Source: Bacteroidales bacterium (GTDB taxonomy: Bacteria > Bacteroidota > Bacteroidia > Bacteroidales > UBA932). Taken from it: a stretch of 64,000 bases of DNA. The first letter of the stretch is position 1, and every line of letters begins with the position of its first letter. The notes beneath the pieces are model-generated. The model worked only from the letters and a program-made list of their open reading frames with translations, was not told the DNA's origin and made no database searches. A program made the translations under genes and the position numbers. Below, one piece after another: positions 25,667 through 33,086 of the stretch. The DNA is taken from NCBI GenBank assembly GCA_017428945.1, contig JAFRPW010000036.1:124001-188000 (forward strand), read 5' to 3'.

Positions 25667-26838
25667 CGGAGCGGTTCATATCGCGAAAGCTCAAGTTTAA
25701 GGGAAACGTGGCGGCCATAGCAATAGCCGTCAGTTTCCTTGTCATTATCGTCGCCGTGGCCGTCAGTTCCGGATTCCGTCACGAGATCCGTGACGGAGTG
25801 GCGGCCATGGTCGGCGATATTCGTATAACGCCCTATACGTCAGGAAATTCGGACCCTGTTCCCATGCCTCTCCATCTGCCGGAAGAGGACGCAATTCTGG
25901 ATATTCCCGGAGTATCGGCCCTGGAGCCGTCCGTTGTCCGCGCCGGAATCGTCAAAAGCGGCGAGGTCATTCACGGCGTCATTGTGAAAGGGATCCCCGA
26001 TCAGGTCGGGGATGACGGTGCAGCCGTCATTGCCGGCTCCGACCGGCAATCCCTCCCGGTCTCCATCCCCACACGCCTGTCGGAAATCACCGGCCTTGGC
26101 GTGGGGGACAAACTCACAACCTATTTCATCGGCGAAAAGGTCCGCGTGCGCCAGTTCAACATAGTGGATGTGCACAGGGATATCCTGGAGGCCGATGACA
26201 ACCTCCTTGTCTACGCTTCGCTTCCGGATATGCAGCGCCTCAACGGCTGGAGCGAGGATGAAGTTTCATGCATCGATGTACGCCTAAAGGAGAGCCACCG
26301 CGGGGAGAAGGCCCAGGAGGCAATCGCCGGCCGGATCGGCTGGATTCTCCAGGACAGGAGCCTGTACGTGAGCACATCGGCAAGAACCTATCCCCAGATT
26401 TTCGACTGGCTGGGGCTTCTGGACCTAAACGTTACCGTCATCCTTATCCTGATGACGCTTGTAGCCGGTTTCAACATGGTTTCCGGCCTTCTTATAATGG
26501 TGCTCAGGAACATCTCCACCATAGGCACCCTCAAAACCATGGGCATGAACGACCGCTCCATAGGAAAGGTCTTCGTGCAAAGCGGCGCCGTTGCAGCCCT
26601 CAAGGGCCTTCTGTGGGGTAACGCCCTGGCGCTTCTGTTCTGCCTCATCCAGGGCACAACGCACATTCTCCCGCTTGATCCGGAGAACTACTTCGTAAGT
26701 TTCGTCCCCGTTCACGTTAACATCTGGGCTATCCTCGGGGCCGATATTGCCGCCTACGCCGGCATCCTCCTCATGCTCTGGCTCCCGGCCCGCCTCATCG
26801 CCCGCATAGACCCCTCCAAAACCGTCAAGGCAGAGTAG
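25660..26838 (+). CDS. LolC/LolE-like ABC transporter permease
   Basis: 392 residues. N-terminal cytoplasmic FISRKLKFKG, first membrane segment (VAAIAIAVSFLVIIVAVAV), a MacB-type periplasmic domain, and three C-terminal segments in an FtsX domain (MTLVAGFNMVSGLLIMVLRNISTIGTLKTMGM). This is the lipoprotein-releasing or related permease family; no ATPase gene is adjacent. The start appears to be TTG at 25660, overlapping the pepO stop. Residues about 112-130 (IPDQVGDDG, then VIAGSDRQ) are encoded by two DNA hairpins that look like inserted palindromic elements. They fall in the periplasmic domain, where extra loops can be tolerated. Confidence 0.85.
   Translation: MVAERFISRKLKFKGNVAAIAIAVSFLVIIVAVAVSSGFRHEIRDGVAAMVGDIRITPYTSGNSDPVPMPLHLPEEDAILDIPGVSALEPSVVRAGIVKSGEVIHGVIVKGIPDQVGDDGAAVIAGSDRQSLPVSIPTRLSEITGLGVGDKLTTYFIGEKVRVRQFNIVDVHRDILEADDNLLVYASLPDMQRLNGWSEDEVSCIDVRLKESHRGEKAQEAIAGRIGWILQDRSLYVSTSARTYPQIFDWLGLLDLNVTVILILMTLVAGFNMVSGLLIMVLRNISTIGTLKTMGMNDRSIGKVFVQSGAVAALKGLLWGNALALLFCLIQGTTHILPLDPENYFVSFVPVHVNIWAILGADIAAYAGILLMLWLPARLIARIDPSKTVKAE
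25993..26050. repeat. In-frame pair of palindromes inside the LolC-like gene
   Basis: Hairpin one: ATCCCCGA (25993-26000), loop TCAGG, TCGGGGAT (26006-26013). Hairpin two: ATTGCCGG (26029-26036), 6-nt loop, CCGGCAAT (26043-26050). They are joined by GACGG...CCGTC. The same two-hairpin layout occurs in the M16 gene at 60040-60105. Confidence 0.75.
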
Positions 26839-26845
26839 CCCCCCA

Positions 26846-26932
26846 ACTTATCCACCAAAACACCCCATTTCCGTGGACAAACCGGCCAAAACGGCAACTT
26901 ATCCACCAAAAACGCCAAATCGGTGGACAAAC
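26846..26932. repeat. Tandem pair of 36-37-bp palindromic repeats
   Basis: Units at 26846-26882 and 26897-26932 both run ACTTATCCACCAAAA, then a CCC or GCC core, then CGTGGACAAAC or GGTGGACAAAC. Each is an imperfect hairpin (TCCAC with GTGGA). The 14-bp spacer contains GGCCAAAACGGC. They sit just after the stop of the LolC-like gene. Confidence 0.7.
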
Positions 26933-26967
26933 AGCCTTCCCTGAAAGATGTTGACTCTGTCTTTCAC

Positions 26968-27066
26968 ATGACAAAAGTAATCATTTTAAAGGAGATAGTA
27001 AACGGACATTATGTCAGTAACTTCCGCAAGGAGCGGTTTTTGCAGCAAAAAGGGCCAAAAGATTAG
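26968..27066 (+). CDS. Possible 32-residue small protein upstream of the DjlA-like gene
   Basis: ATG at 26968 to TAG at 27064-27066, two bases before the start of the DjlA-like gene. The protein is MTKVIILKEIVNGHYVSN followed by FRKERFLQQKGPKD: a short hydrophobic strand, then a basic tail. It has no signal peptide. The tight spacing suggests translational coupling or a leader peptide. Short length makes chance occurrence possible. Confidence 0.4.
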   Translation: MTKVIILKEIVNGHYVSNFRKERFLQQKGPKD

Positions 27067-27068
27067 AT

Positions 27069-27809
27069 ATGGGTTTAGGAAAATGGATTGGCGGAGTGCT
27101 GGGATGGGTCATTCTGGGTCCCATCGGCGGCCTCCTTGGTTACCTTGCCGGCAGGGCGTTTGACAACGCGTCAGACATCCTGGGGCAGGCTACTGGCGGC
27201 ACCTCTCATACATACAGCGCTACGGAGCAGCGAAACAGCTTCATGGTAAGTCTCCTTGTTCTCTCCGCGGCGGTAATCAAGGCCGACGGCAGTACGCGCC
27301 AGCAGGAGATGGACTACGTAAAGGACTTCATCCGCAAGAACTTTGGCGAAGACTCCGTGCACGAGGCCATGAGGCTCCTCAGGCAGATGCTGGAGCAGGA
27401 CGTGAACATCTACGAGGTCGGCCCGCAGATAGCCATGTACATGAACTACTCCCAGCGCCTGCAGCTTTTCCACTACCTGGTCCAGATTGCCCTTGCCGAC
27501 GGCAATTTCTCCAAAAGCGAAAAGTCTGTCCTGGAAGCCATCGGCACAACCATAGGTCTTTCCGGGGCCGATGTCTCGTCGGTAATCTCCATGTTCTACA
27601 AGGACACAGGGTCGGCCTACACCGTACTGGAGATATCCCCTTCCGCCACGGACGATGAGGTCCGCGCCGCCTACCGCCGCATGGCCATGAAAAACCACCC
27701 GGACAAGGTGGCTACCCTTGGCCCGGAGGTACAGAAAGCCGCCGCGGAAAAGTTCCGCCAGGTGCAGGAAGCTTACGAAGCCATCAAGAAAGAAAGAGGA
27801 ATAGCCTAA
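27069..27809 (+). CDS. DjlA-like protein: TerB domain plus J domain
   Basis: 246 residues. Gly-rich hydrophobic N-terminus (LGWVILGPIGGLLGYLAG), likely membrane-associated. A TerB-like helical domain (about 58-175, with KADGSTRQQEMDYVKDFI and ALADGNFSKSEKSVLEAI, two acidic metal-binding-like loops) precedes a C-terminal J domain (about 182-244) with the essential HPD tripeptide in MKNHPDKV. It is a probable DnaK co-chaperone working at the inner membrane. Its stop overlaps that of the convergent Nudix gene (CTAA). Confidence 0.9.
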   Translation: MGLGKWIGGVLGWVILGPIGGLLGYLAGRAFDNASDILGQATGGTSHTYSATEQRNSFMVSLLVLSAAVIKADGSTRQQEMDYVKDFIRKNFGEDSVHEAMRLLRQMLEQDVNIYEVGPQIAMYMNYSQRLQLFHYLVQIALADGNFSKSEKSVLEAIGTTIGLSGADVSSVISMFYKDTGSAYTVLEISPSATDDEVRAAYRRMAMKNHPDKVATLGPEVQKAAAEKFRQVQEAYEAIKKERGIA

Positions 27810-28417
27810 ATCCTGGCCTCGCGGAAAACTTCCACTATTGACGGATAAGTGTTTTTAAGGAACGGCGGCAGGGACGATTTTGCCACCCAGGCCGCTTTGG
27901 TTATGTCCTCTTCCCGCTGGGGCGTGAGGTTGGTGGGATCTGTATAGAGCATGTCGTACCACCAGGTATGCTTGAGGTGCCAGAGGTTATTGCGGAAGTA
28001 CACGTGGTCCGTAATGCAGATGAGGCGGCGGAGCTCCAGCTGGTCCACTCCGGTTTCTTCCTGAACCTCACGTATTGCACATATCTCTATGTCTTCTCCT
28101 TCTTCCTGATGGCCCTTTGGAAGGTCCCAGAGGCCGTTTCTGGATATGAGAAGATAGTCTCCGCGGCGGTTGGACACCAGGCCGCCGGCTGCAGTCACTT
28201 CCTTGAACTCCGCACAAACCCTTCGGTATGTCTTTTCAACATCGTCAGTGGGGATGTAAATCCTGGACAGGGTGTCCTGGACCTCGAACATGCGCACAAG
28301 ATTGTGGATGTCCAGGACCTCCCCCACGTGGAATTCCACGGAGTTGGCGTCCGAGAGGGACTCGTCCTCAGGGGGGCAGATTATGATGCAGCGGTTCTCG
28401 AAGTAGATTTTGTGCAT
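27806..28417 (-). CDS. Nudix hydrolase
   Basis: 203 residues. A complete Nudix box is visible: GHQEEGEDIEICAIREVQEE followed by TGV (GX5EX7REUXEEXGU), at about residues 122-144, preceded by GLWDLPK. An N-terminal extension of about 90 residues (HKIYFENRCIIICPPED) has no clear family. The enzyme cleaves a nucleoside diphosphate linked to another moiety; the substrate (for example dinucleotide polyphosphates or oxidised nucleotides) is not predictable. It is divergent from the SRPBCC-like gene with overlapping promoters. Confidence 0.9.
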   Translation of the reverse strand: MHKIYFENRCIIICPPEDESLSDANSVEFHVGEVLDIHNLVRMFEVQDTLSRIYIPTDDVEKTYRRVCAEFKEVTAAGGLVSNRRGDYLLISRNGLWDLPKGHQEEGEDIEICAIREVQEETGVDQLELRRLICITDHVYFRNNLWHLKHTWWYDMLYTDPTNLTPQREEDITKAAWVAKSSLPPFLKNTYPSIVEVFREARI

Positions 28418-28424
28418 AAATTGC

Positions 28425-28446
28425 TATATTTGCGATTACAAATATA
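28425..28446. promoter_or_regulatory. Back-to-back TATATTTG boxes of divergent genes
   Basis: Plus-strand TATATTTG at 28425-28432 and minus-strand TATATTTG (plus 28439-28446) lie 6 bp apart. They would drive the SRPBCC-like gene (ATG 28453) and the Nudix gene (ATG 28417). Each box lies within 20-22 nt of its start codon. Confidence 0.55.
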
Positions 28447-28452
28447 CGAATT

Positions 28453-28905
28453 ATGACCGAAATTACGTCCAAGCACGGGACCGTTTCCCGTCAGCCGCAC
28501 GAGTTATATATGTCAATGGTGGACCTCTCAAACTTCAAGAAGATGCTCCCCCAGGACAAGCAGGACATGCTCCAGGCCGATTATGACACCCTCACCGCCA
28601 CGGTGCAGGGGTTCAACATAGGCGTCAAGGTGCACGAGAGGGTGCCCTACTCCAGGATAGAGCTGGTAGACTACGGCGCCCCGTTTGCCTTCCACATAGA
28701 GATTCACTTCGACCCGTCGGTCACGGACCCTTACAAGACAGACTTCTGGATCAAGGTTGATGCAGACCTCAACCTCATGATGAAGATGATGCTCTCCGGA
28801 AAGATAAAGGATGCCCTGGACAAGATTGTGGACGGCCTTGTGGAGGCCTCCAACGGCATTATGCCCGAAGGATTCGACGCCAGCGGCTGGACCCCGCATG
28901 TTTAG
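28453..28905 (+). CDS. SRPBCC/START-like small protein
   Basis: 150 residues, cytoplasmic. The order of strands and helices fits a polyketide-cyclase or SRPBCC fold: SRQPHELYMSMVDLSNFKKML at the start, a middle strand set (VKVHERVPYSRIELVDYG) and a long C-terminal helix (IKDALDKIVDGLVEASNG). The ligand is unknown. The downstream RsmF-like gene starts 8 bp before this stop, so the two are coupled. Confidence 0.7.
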   Translation: MTEITSKHGTVSRQPHELYMSMVDLSNFKKMLPQDKQDMLQADYDTLTATVQGFNIGVKVHERVPYSRIELVDYGAPFAFHIEIHFDPSVTDPYKTDFWIKVDADLNLMMKMMLSGKIKDALDKIVDGLVEASNGIMPEGFDASGWTPHV

Positions 28906-30040
28906 GCCGGAGTTCATATCCCTTCTTGAAGAATCCGTGGGGAAATACGCCCGGACGGTACTGGAGGCCCTGGAAACGGAGCCTTCAGTTTCCATGAGGC
29001 TCAACCCTTCCAAACTTAAGGATTGCCCTTTCCCGGACGCGGCGCCGGTTCCCTGGAGTCCGTACGGCTTTTTTCTGAAAACCCGTCCGTCTTTTACGCT
29101 GGACCCCCTTTTCCATGCCGGCTGCTACTATGTGCAGGAAAGCTCCGCCATGATGGTTGGGCATGTTTTCCGGCAGGTGCTGGAAGGCTTCGGCCCCGGG
29201 GTGCAGGTGCTGGACCTGTGCGCTGCTCCCGGAGGAAAGACGACGGACCTGTCATCGTCCCTGAGGGAAAGGTTCGGAGACCGCTTCACCCTTCTTTCCA
29301 ACGAGGTCATGCGCGCCCGCTACCCCGTTCTCCGGGACAACGTCCGCCTCTGGGCCGATGACCGCGTGGGCACCGTTTCGCGCGACCCGTCGACCTTTGG
29401 AAACGCGCCCCTTTTTGACATAGTCATTGCCGATGTTCCCTGCTCCGGCGAAGGCATGTTCCGCAAGGACCCCGTGGCCGTAAAGGACTGGACCCCGGAG
29501 CTTCCCTCTTTCTGCGCCGCCCGTTCCAAAAGGATTCTTTCCGATATCTGGCCCGTCCTCAAGGAAGGCGGAATCCTGGTCTACTCCACCTGCACTTTCA
29601 ACCACCTGGAGAACGAGGACACCGCGGCCTGGATTGCCTCTGAACTGGGGGCCGACGTTATTGACCTCGGAGACCTGACGCCCGCCCTGCACCTTGGAGC
29701 AGGCTACGCCATGCTTCCCGGCCTTGTTCCCGGGGAAGGCCAGTATGTTGCAGCCCTCCGGAAGCACGGGGAATACGTTCCCTCCCGCATGGCCGATCCT
29801 TTCCTGCTTTTCAGGGCGGAGAGGCCGGCGGCTTCCACGGAGATGTTTCCCCCGGTGGAGGTTGACCTTCAGACCGCACTCCACTACCTTCACGGGGACG
29901 CTCTGAGGCTGCCGGAAGGCACGCCGCCTGGCATGGTGACCATCTGTTTCAAGGGGCAGGCGCTGGGACCGGCCAAAAACATCGGCACCCGCTGCAACAA
30001 CCTCTATCCCAAAGCCAACCGCATAAAGATGAACATATGA
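28898..30040 (+). CDS. RsmF/NOL1-NOP2-Sun family RNA cytosine-C5 methyltransferase
   Basis: 380 residues. SAM-binding DLCAAPGGKTTDLSS, motif IV ADVPCSGEGMFRKDP with one catalytic Cys, and motif VI STCTFNHLENE with the second. A C-terminal domain (about 270-380) with LGPAKNIGTRCNNLYP resembles the PUA-like end of RsmF/YebU. It probably methylates a 16S rRNA cytosine. The start at 28898 overlaps the upstream gene by 8 bp; the stop overlaps the next ATG (ATGA). Confidence 0.92.
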   Translation: MFRPEFISLLEESVGKYARTVLEALETEPSVSMRLNPSKLKDCPFPDAAPVPWSPYGFFLKTRPSFTLDPLFHAGCYYVQESSAMMVGHVFRQVLEGFGPGVQVLDLCAAPGGKTTDLSSSLRERFGDRFTLLSNEVMRARYPVLRDNVRLWADDRVGTVSRDPSTFGNAPLFDIVIADVPCSGEGMFRKDPVAVKDWTPELPSFCAARSKRILSDIWPVLKEGGILVYSTCTFNHLENEDTAAWIASELGADVIDLGDLTPALHLGAGYAMLPGLVPGEGQYVAALRKHGEYVPSRMADPFLLFRAERPAASTEMFPPVEVDLQTALHYLHGDALRLPEGTPPGMVTICFKGQALGPAKNIGTRCNNLYPKANRIKMNI

Positions 30041-30705
30041 AAGATATCCTGAGAAGATACGGAATCTCCACCCTGGGGCTCATAATAGTTGCCCTGGGCG
30101 TAGGTGTTTCCATAAAGTCCAATCTGGGAATAGCGCCCCTTTCCTGCATACCCACGGTGCTGGCGCTGAAGTTTACAGATATTTCCATAGGCACTTTCAC
30201 CATTTTCTTCAACCTGCTTTTTGTTCTGCTTCAGTTGATTATTCTGGGAAAGGATTTCAAGTGGGAGATTCTTCTGCAGATTGTGCCCATCTTACTTTTC
30301 GGTTACCTTGTGGACGGAGCGGTATGGCTGTTTGACGCACTCAATTCTCCCGCCACCAATTATGTGCTTCAGATACTGCTGTGCCTCGCCGCCGTGATAC
30401 TCACTGCTGTAGGAATAGGCGTGGAGGTTGCCGGACAGGGCTGGATGCTGCCGGCCGACGCCACGCTGAGCCTCATTGTCCGGCGCACCGGCTCCAGCTT
30501 CGGCACAGTGAAGGTAATCATGGACGTAACCCTTGTGGCAATTACGGCAATACTCTCCTATGCATTTTTCTCCCTCCTTACGGGCAATGGTGCAACCGTG
30601 GTAATCCGCGAAGGAACCCTTCTGCAGGCCATCCTGACGGGTCTTTGCATGAAGGTTACAGACCCTGTGATTGGCCGTGTATTCGGGCTTCGCAAAAAAG
30701 CGTGA
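30037..30705 (+). CDS. YczE/YitT-like integral membrane protein
   Basis: 222 residues with five or six membrane segments. The N-terminal GLIIVALGVGVSIKSNLGIAPLS and the GWMLPADATLSLIVRR motif are typical of the YczE/YitT-type membrane proteins, whose substrate is unknown. It is translationally coupled to the methyltransferase gene. No catalytic residues stand out. Confidence 0.78.
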   Translation: MKDILRRYGISTLGLIIVALGVGVSIKSNLGIAPLSCIPTVLALKFTDISIGTFTIFFNLLFVLLQLIILGKDFKWEILLQIVPILLFGYLVDGAVWLFDALNSPATNYVLQILLCLAAVILTAVGIGVEVAGQGWMLPADATLSLIVRRTGSSFGTVKVIMDVTLVAITAILSYAFFSLLTGNGATVVIREGTLLQAILTGLCMKVTDPVIGRVFGLRKKA

Positions 30706-30765
30706 AACTTTTTTGCTTTTGCAGACGTATTATAGTAGTATCCCCATTGGGGGAGTATATTGCCA

Positions 30766-31815
30766 ATGAAACTCTCACAATTCAACTTTGACCTGCCTCA
30801 GGAGCGCATCGCCCAGAATCCTCCCCGCTGGAGAGATGAGGCCCGCCTGATGGTCCTTCACAAGGACAGCGGCGAAATAGAGCACCGCATCTTCAAGAAT
30901 ATCATCGATTACTTTGGAAAAGGCGACGTGTTTGTCCTCAACGACACCAAGGTCTTCCCCGCCCGCCTGTACGGCAAGAAGGAAAAGACAGGGGCCGATA
31001 TCATGGTCCTCCTGCTGAGGGAACTCAACCGCGAGCAGCGCCTCTGGGACGTCATAGTGGATCCCGCCCGTAAAATCAGGATAGGCAACAAACTGTATTT
31101 CGGCGAGGACGAGTCCCTGGTGGCGGAAGTCATAGACAACACCACTTCCCGCGGGCGCACCCTGCGTTTCCTGTTCGACGGCCCGTACGAGGACTTCAAG
31201 GAAGCGCTCTTTGCCCTTGGAGAGCCCTATGTCCCGGAGTTTGTAAAGGAAAAGACCACCCCGGAAGACATAGAGAACTACCAGACCATCTTTGCCCGCG
31301 AAGAGGGCGCCGTGAGTGCACCGGCCGCAGGCCTCCATTTTAGCCGCGAGCTCTTCAACCGCATGATCCTCAAGGATATAGACAAGACATTCATCACCGT
31401 GCATATGGGCATCGGCCACTTCCGTACCGTAGATGTGGAAGACCTCTCCAAGCACAGGATGGACTCCGAGCGCCTCATAATCTCCGAGGCCGCCGCAGAG
31501 CGCATCAACAAGGCAAAGCGCAGCGGAAAGAAGGTCGTTGCAATAGGCGCAACCGTAATGAGGGGTCTGGAGACCTATGTCACCACCACCCACGAGGTCA
31601 ACGCCTATGACGGATGGACAAACAAGTTCATCTTCCCGCCCTACCAGTATTCCGTTCCGGATGCCATAGTCTCCAACTTCCATCTGCCCCAGAGCACCAT
31701 GCTCATGAGCGTGGCCGCATTCGGCGGATACAAGAAAGTGATGGCCGCATATGAGTCCGCCCTGGAGAACGGCTACAACTTCGGGCCTTACGGAGATGCG
31801 CTCCTTATAGTATAG
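30766..31815 (+). CDS. queA: S-adenosylmethionine:tRNA ribosyltransferase-isomerase
   Basis: 349 residues, normal for QueA. It transfers the ribosyl part of SAM to preQ1 in tRNA, forming epoxyqueuosine. Recognisable segments: FNFDLPQERIAQNPPRWRDEARLM, FVLNDTKVFPARLYG, GAVSAPAAGLHFSRELF, THVG-like TVHMGIGHFRTV and NFHLPQSTMLMSV. The ATG at 30766 is chosen over an in-frame TTG at 30760. A TATATTGC sequence (30757-30764) directly precedes it. A terminator follows at 31849-31893. Confidence 0.96.
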   Translation: MKLSQFNFDLPQERIAQNPPRWRDEARLMVLHKDSGEIEHRIFKNIIDYFGKGDVFVLNDTKVFPARLYGKKEKTGADIMVLLLRELNREQRLWDVIVDPARKIRIGNKLYFGEDESLVAEVIDNTTSRGRTLRFLFDGPYEDFKEALFALGEPYVPEFVKEKTTPEDIENYQTIFAREEGAVSAPAAGLHFSRELFNRMILKDIDKTFITVHMGIGHFRTVDVEDLSKHRMDSERLIISEAAAERINKAKRSGKKVVAIGATVMRGLETYVTTTHEVNAYDGWTNKFIFPPYQYSVPDAIVSNFHLPQSTMLMSVAAFGGYKKVMAAYESALENGYNFGPYGDALLIV

Positions 31816-31848
31816 GGGTCTTTTTAAAAAAGACGCAAAAAACATTCT

Positions 31849-31893
31849 GATACCACACCAATTGCCCTGCAATTTTTGTGGTATCTTTTTTTT
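31849..31893 (+). terminator. Intrinsic terminator of queA
   Basis: GATACCACA (31849-31857) pairs with TGTGGTATC (31877-31885), with inner ATTG/CAAT pairing, followed by eight T (31886-31893). Confidence 0.88.
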
Positions 31894-31906
31894 GCTGATA
31901 TATTCG
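31875..31906 (+). promoter_or_regulatory. dprA: dprA promoter overlapping the queA terminator
   Basis: TTTG (31875-31878), a 20-nt spacer, then TATATTCG (31899-31906). The -33 element is part of the descending arm of the queA terminator hairpin. The start codon follows 13 nt after the box. Confidence 0.65.
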
Positions 31907-31919
31907 TGGCAAAAAAGCC

Positions 31920-33086
31920 ATGAACAAAGAAGCCATCGCATGCTGTGCCCTCAACAGGATCTTCGGGTACAACCCCGTTTTAGCACTTGATCTCATCAAC
32001 ACTTACGGCAGCGCCGAAGAGGTATTCCGAATAGCCCCGCGTATCCCTGGTCACGACAATCTCTCCGACCAGATTTGCCAGGAATCACTGGACAAGGCTG
32101 CCCGGGAACTGGAATCCCTTCAGCGCATCGGGTGCCGTTTCATACACCTCGGGGACGATGACTACCCCACAGCTCTTTCCCAGTGCGACGACCCGCCCGT
32201 GGGCATTTACCTCAGAGGCAGTTCCTCCCCGGCGGAAGTCTTCTCCCTGAGGCCCCTGGTGGCAATAGTCGGCACCCGCGACGTGAGCCCTTACGGCAGT
32301 GTATGGTGCAAAAAGATAGTGGCCGCCATGGCCGATGCCACAGTAACGCCGTGCATCGTGAGCGGCCTCGCCTTCGGGGTGGACGCAATAGCCCATTCCA
32401 CCGCACTGGAGTACGGTCTTCCCACAATCGGAGTAATGGCGACGGGCATAGACTCAGTGTATCCGGCAAGGCACAGGGAACTTGCTTCCCGAATTGCCGG
32501 CTTCCCCGGAAGCGCCCTTGTCACGGACTATCCGCTTGGCACCGATCCTGTTGCCCTCAACTTCGTAAGGCGCAACAGGATCATCGCCGGGCTGGCATCG
32601 TCAGTAACTGTAATTGAATCCCGGAAAAAGGGAGGGTCCCTTATGACGGCGCGCTATGCCTGCGACTACAACCGGGATGTATTTGCCGTGCCGGGGCGCC
32701 TGGACGATGTCCGCTCCTCCGGCTGCAACTCCCTGATATCGGCCCACATGGCAGAAATAGTAACCTCTCCGGAAGAGCTGGTGGAGAAGCTGGGGCTCAT
32801 GCCACGCGCACGGCGCAAGCTGGACCGCCGCAGTGCCTTCAGCAAAGCCATCCTCGCCCGCTACGGCGCTGCCGGAACAGGTGGTGCCGTTGCCGGGACT
32901 GGTGCTGCCGCTATGGAGACCGTGGGCCTCTGCGTCTTTGACAACCCCGGAGTGGGTTTCGCGGAAATAGCGGCTCTTACCTCTCTCCCCTACGCCACGG
33001 TCCTCGAATGCGCCGGCATCCTCGAAGCCGACGGCTTCCTCGCCACCGACCTCCTCCAGCGCTGCTCCGTGGGAGCAAGGTGGTAA
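31920..33086 (+). CDS. dprA: DNA-processing protein DprA
   Basis: 388 residues. DprA loads RecA on incoming single-stranded DNA during transformation. The Rossmann-like core contains VAIVGTRDVSPYGS, IVSGLAFGVDAIAHSTAL, LVTDYPLGT, NFVRRNRIIAGLASSVTVIES and KGGSLMTARYACDYNRDVFAVPG, all classic. A low-complexity linker of Ala, Gly and Thr (about 312-328, encoded at 32860-32920) joins it to the C-terminal winged-helix-like domain. Its stop abuts that of the convergent C10 protease gene. Confidence 0.95.
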   Translation: MNKEAIACCALNRIFGYNPVLALDLINTYGSAEEVFRIAPRIPGHDNLSDQICQESLDKAARELESLQRIGCRFIHLGDDDYPTALSQCDDPPVGIYLRGSSSPAEVFSLRPLVAIVGTRDVSPYGSVWCKKIVAAMADATVTPCIVSGLAFGVDAIAHSTALEYGLPTIGVMATGIDSVYPARHRELASRIAGFPGSALVTDYPLGTDPVALNFVRRNRIIAGLASSVTVIESRKKGGSLMTARYACDYNRDVFAVPGRLDDVRSSGCNSLISAHMAEIVTSPEELVEKLGLMPRARRKLDRRSAFSKAILARYGAAGTGGAVAGTGAAAMETVGLCVFDNPGVGFAEIAALTSLPYATVLECAGILEADGFLATDLLQRCSVGARW

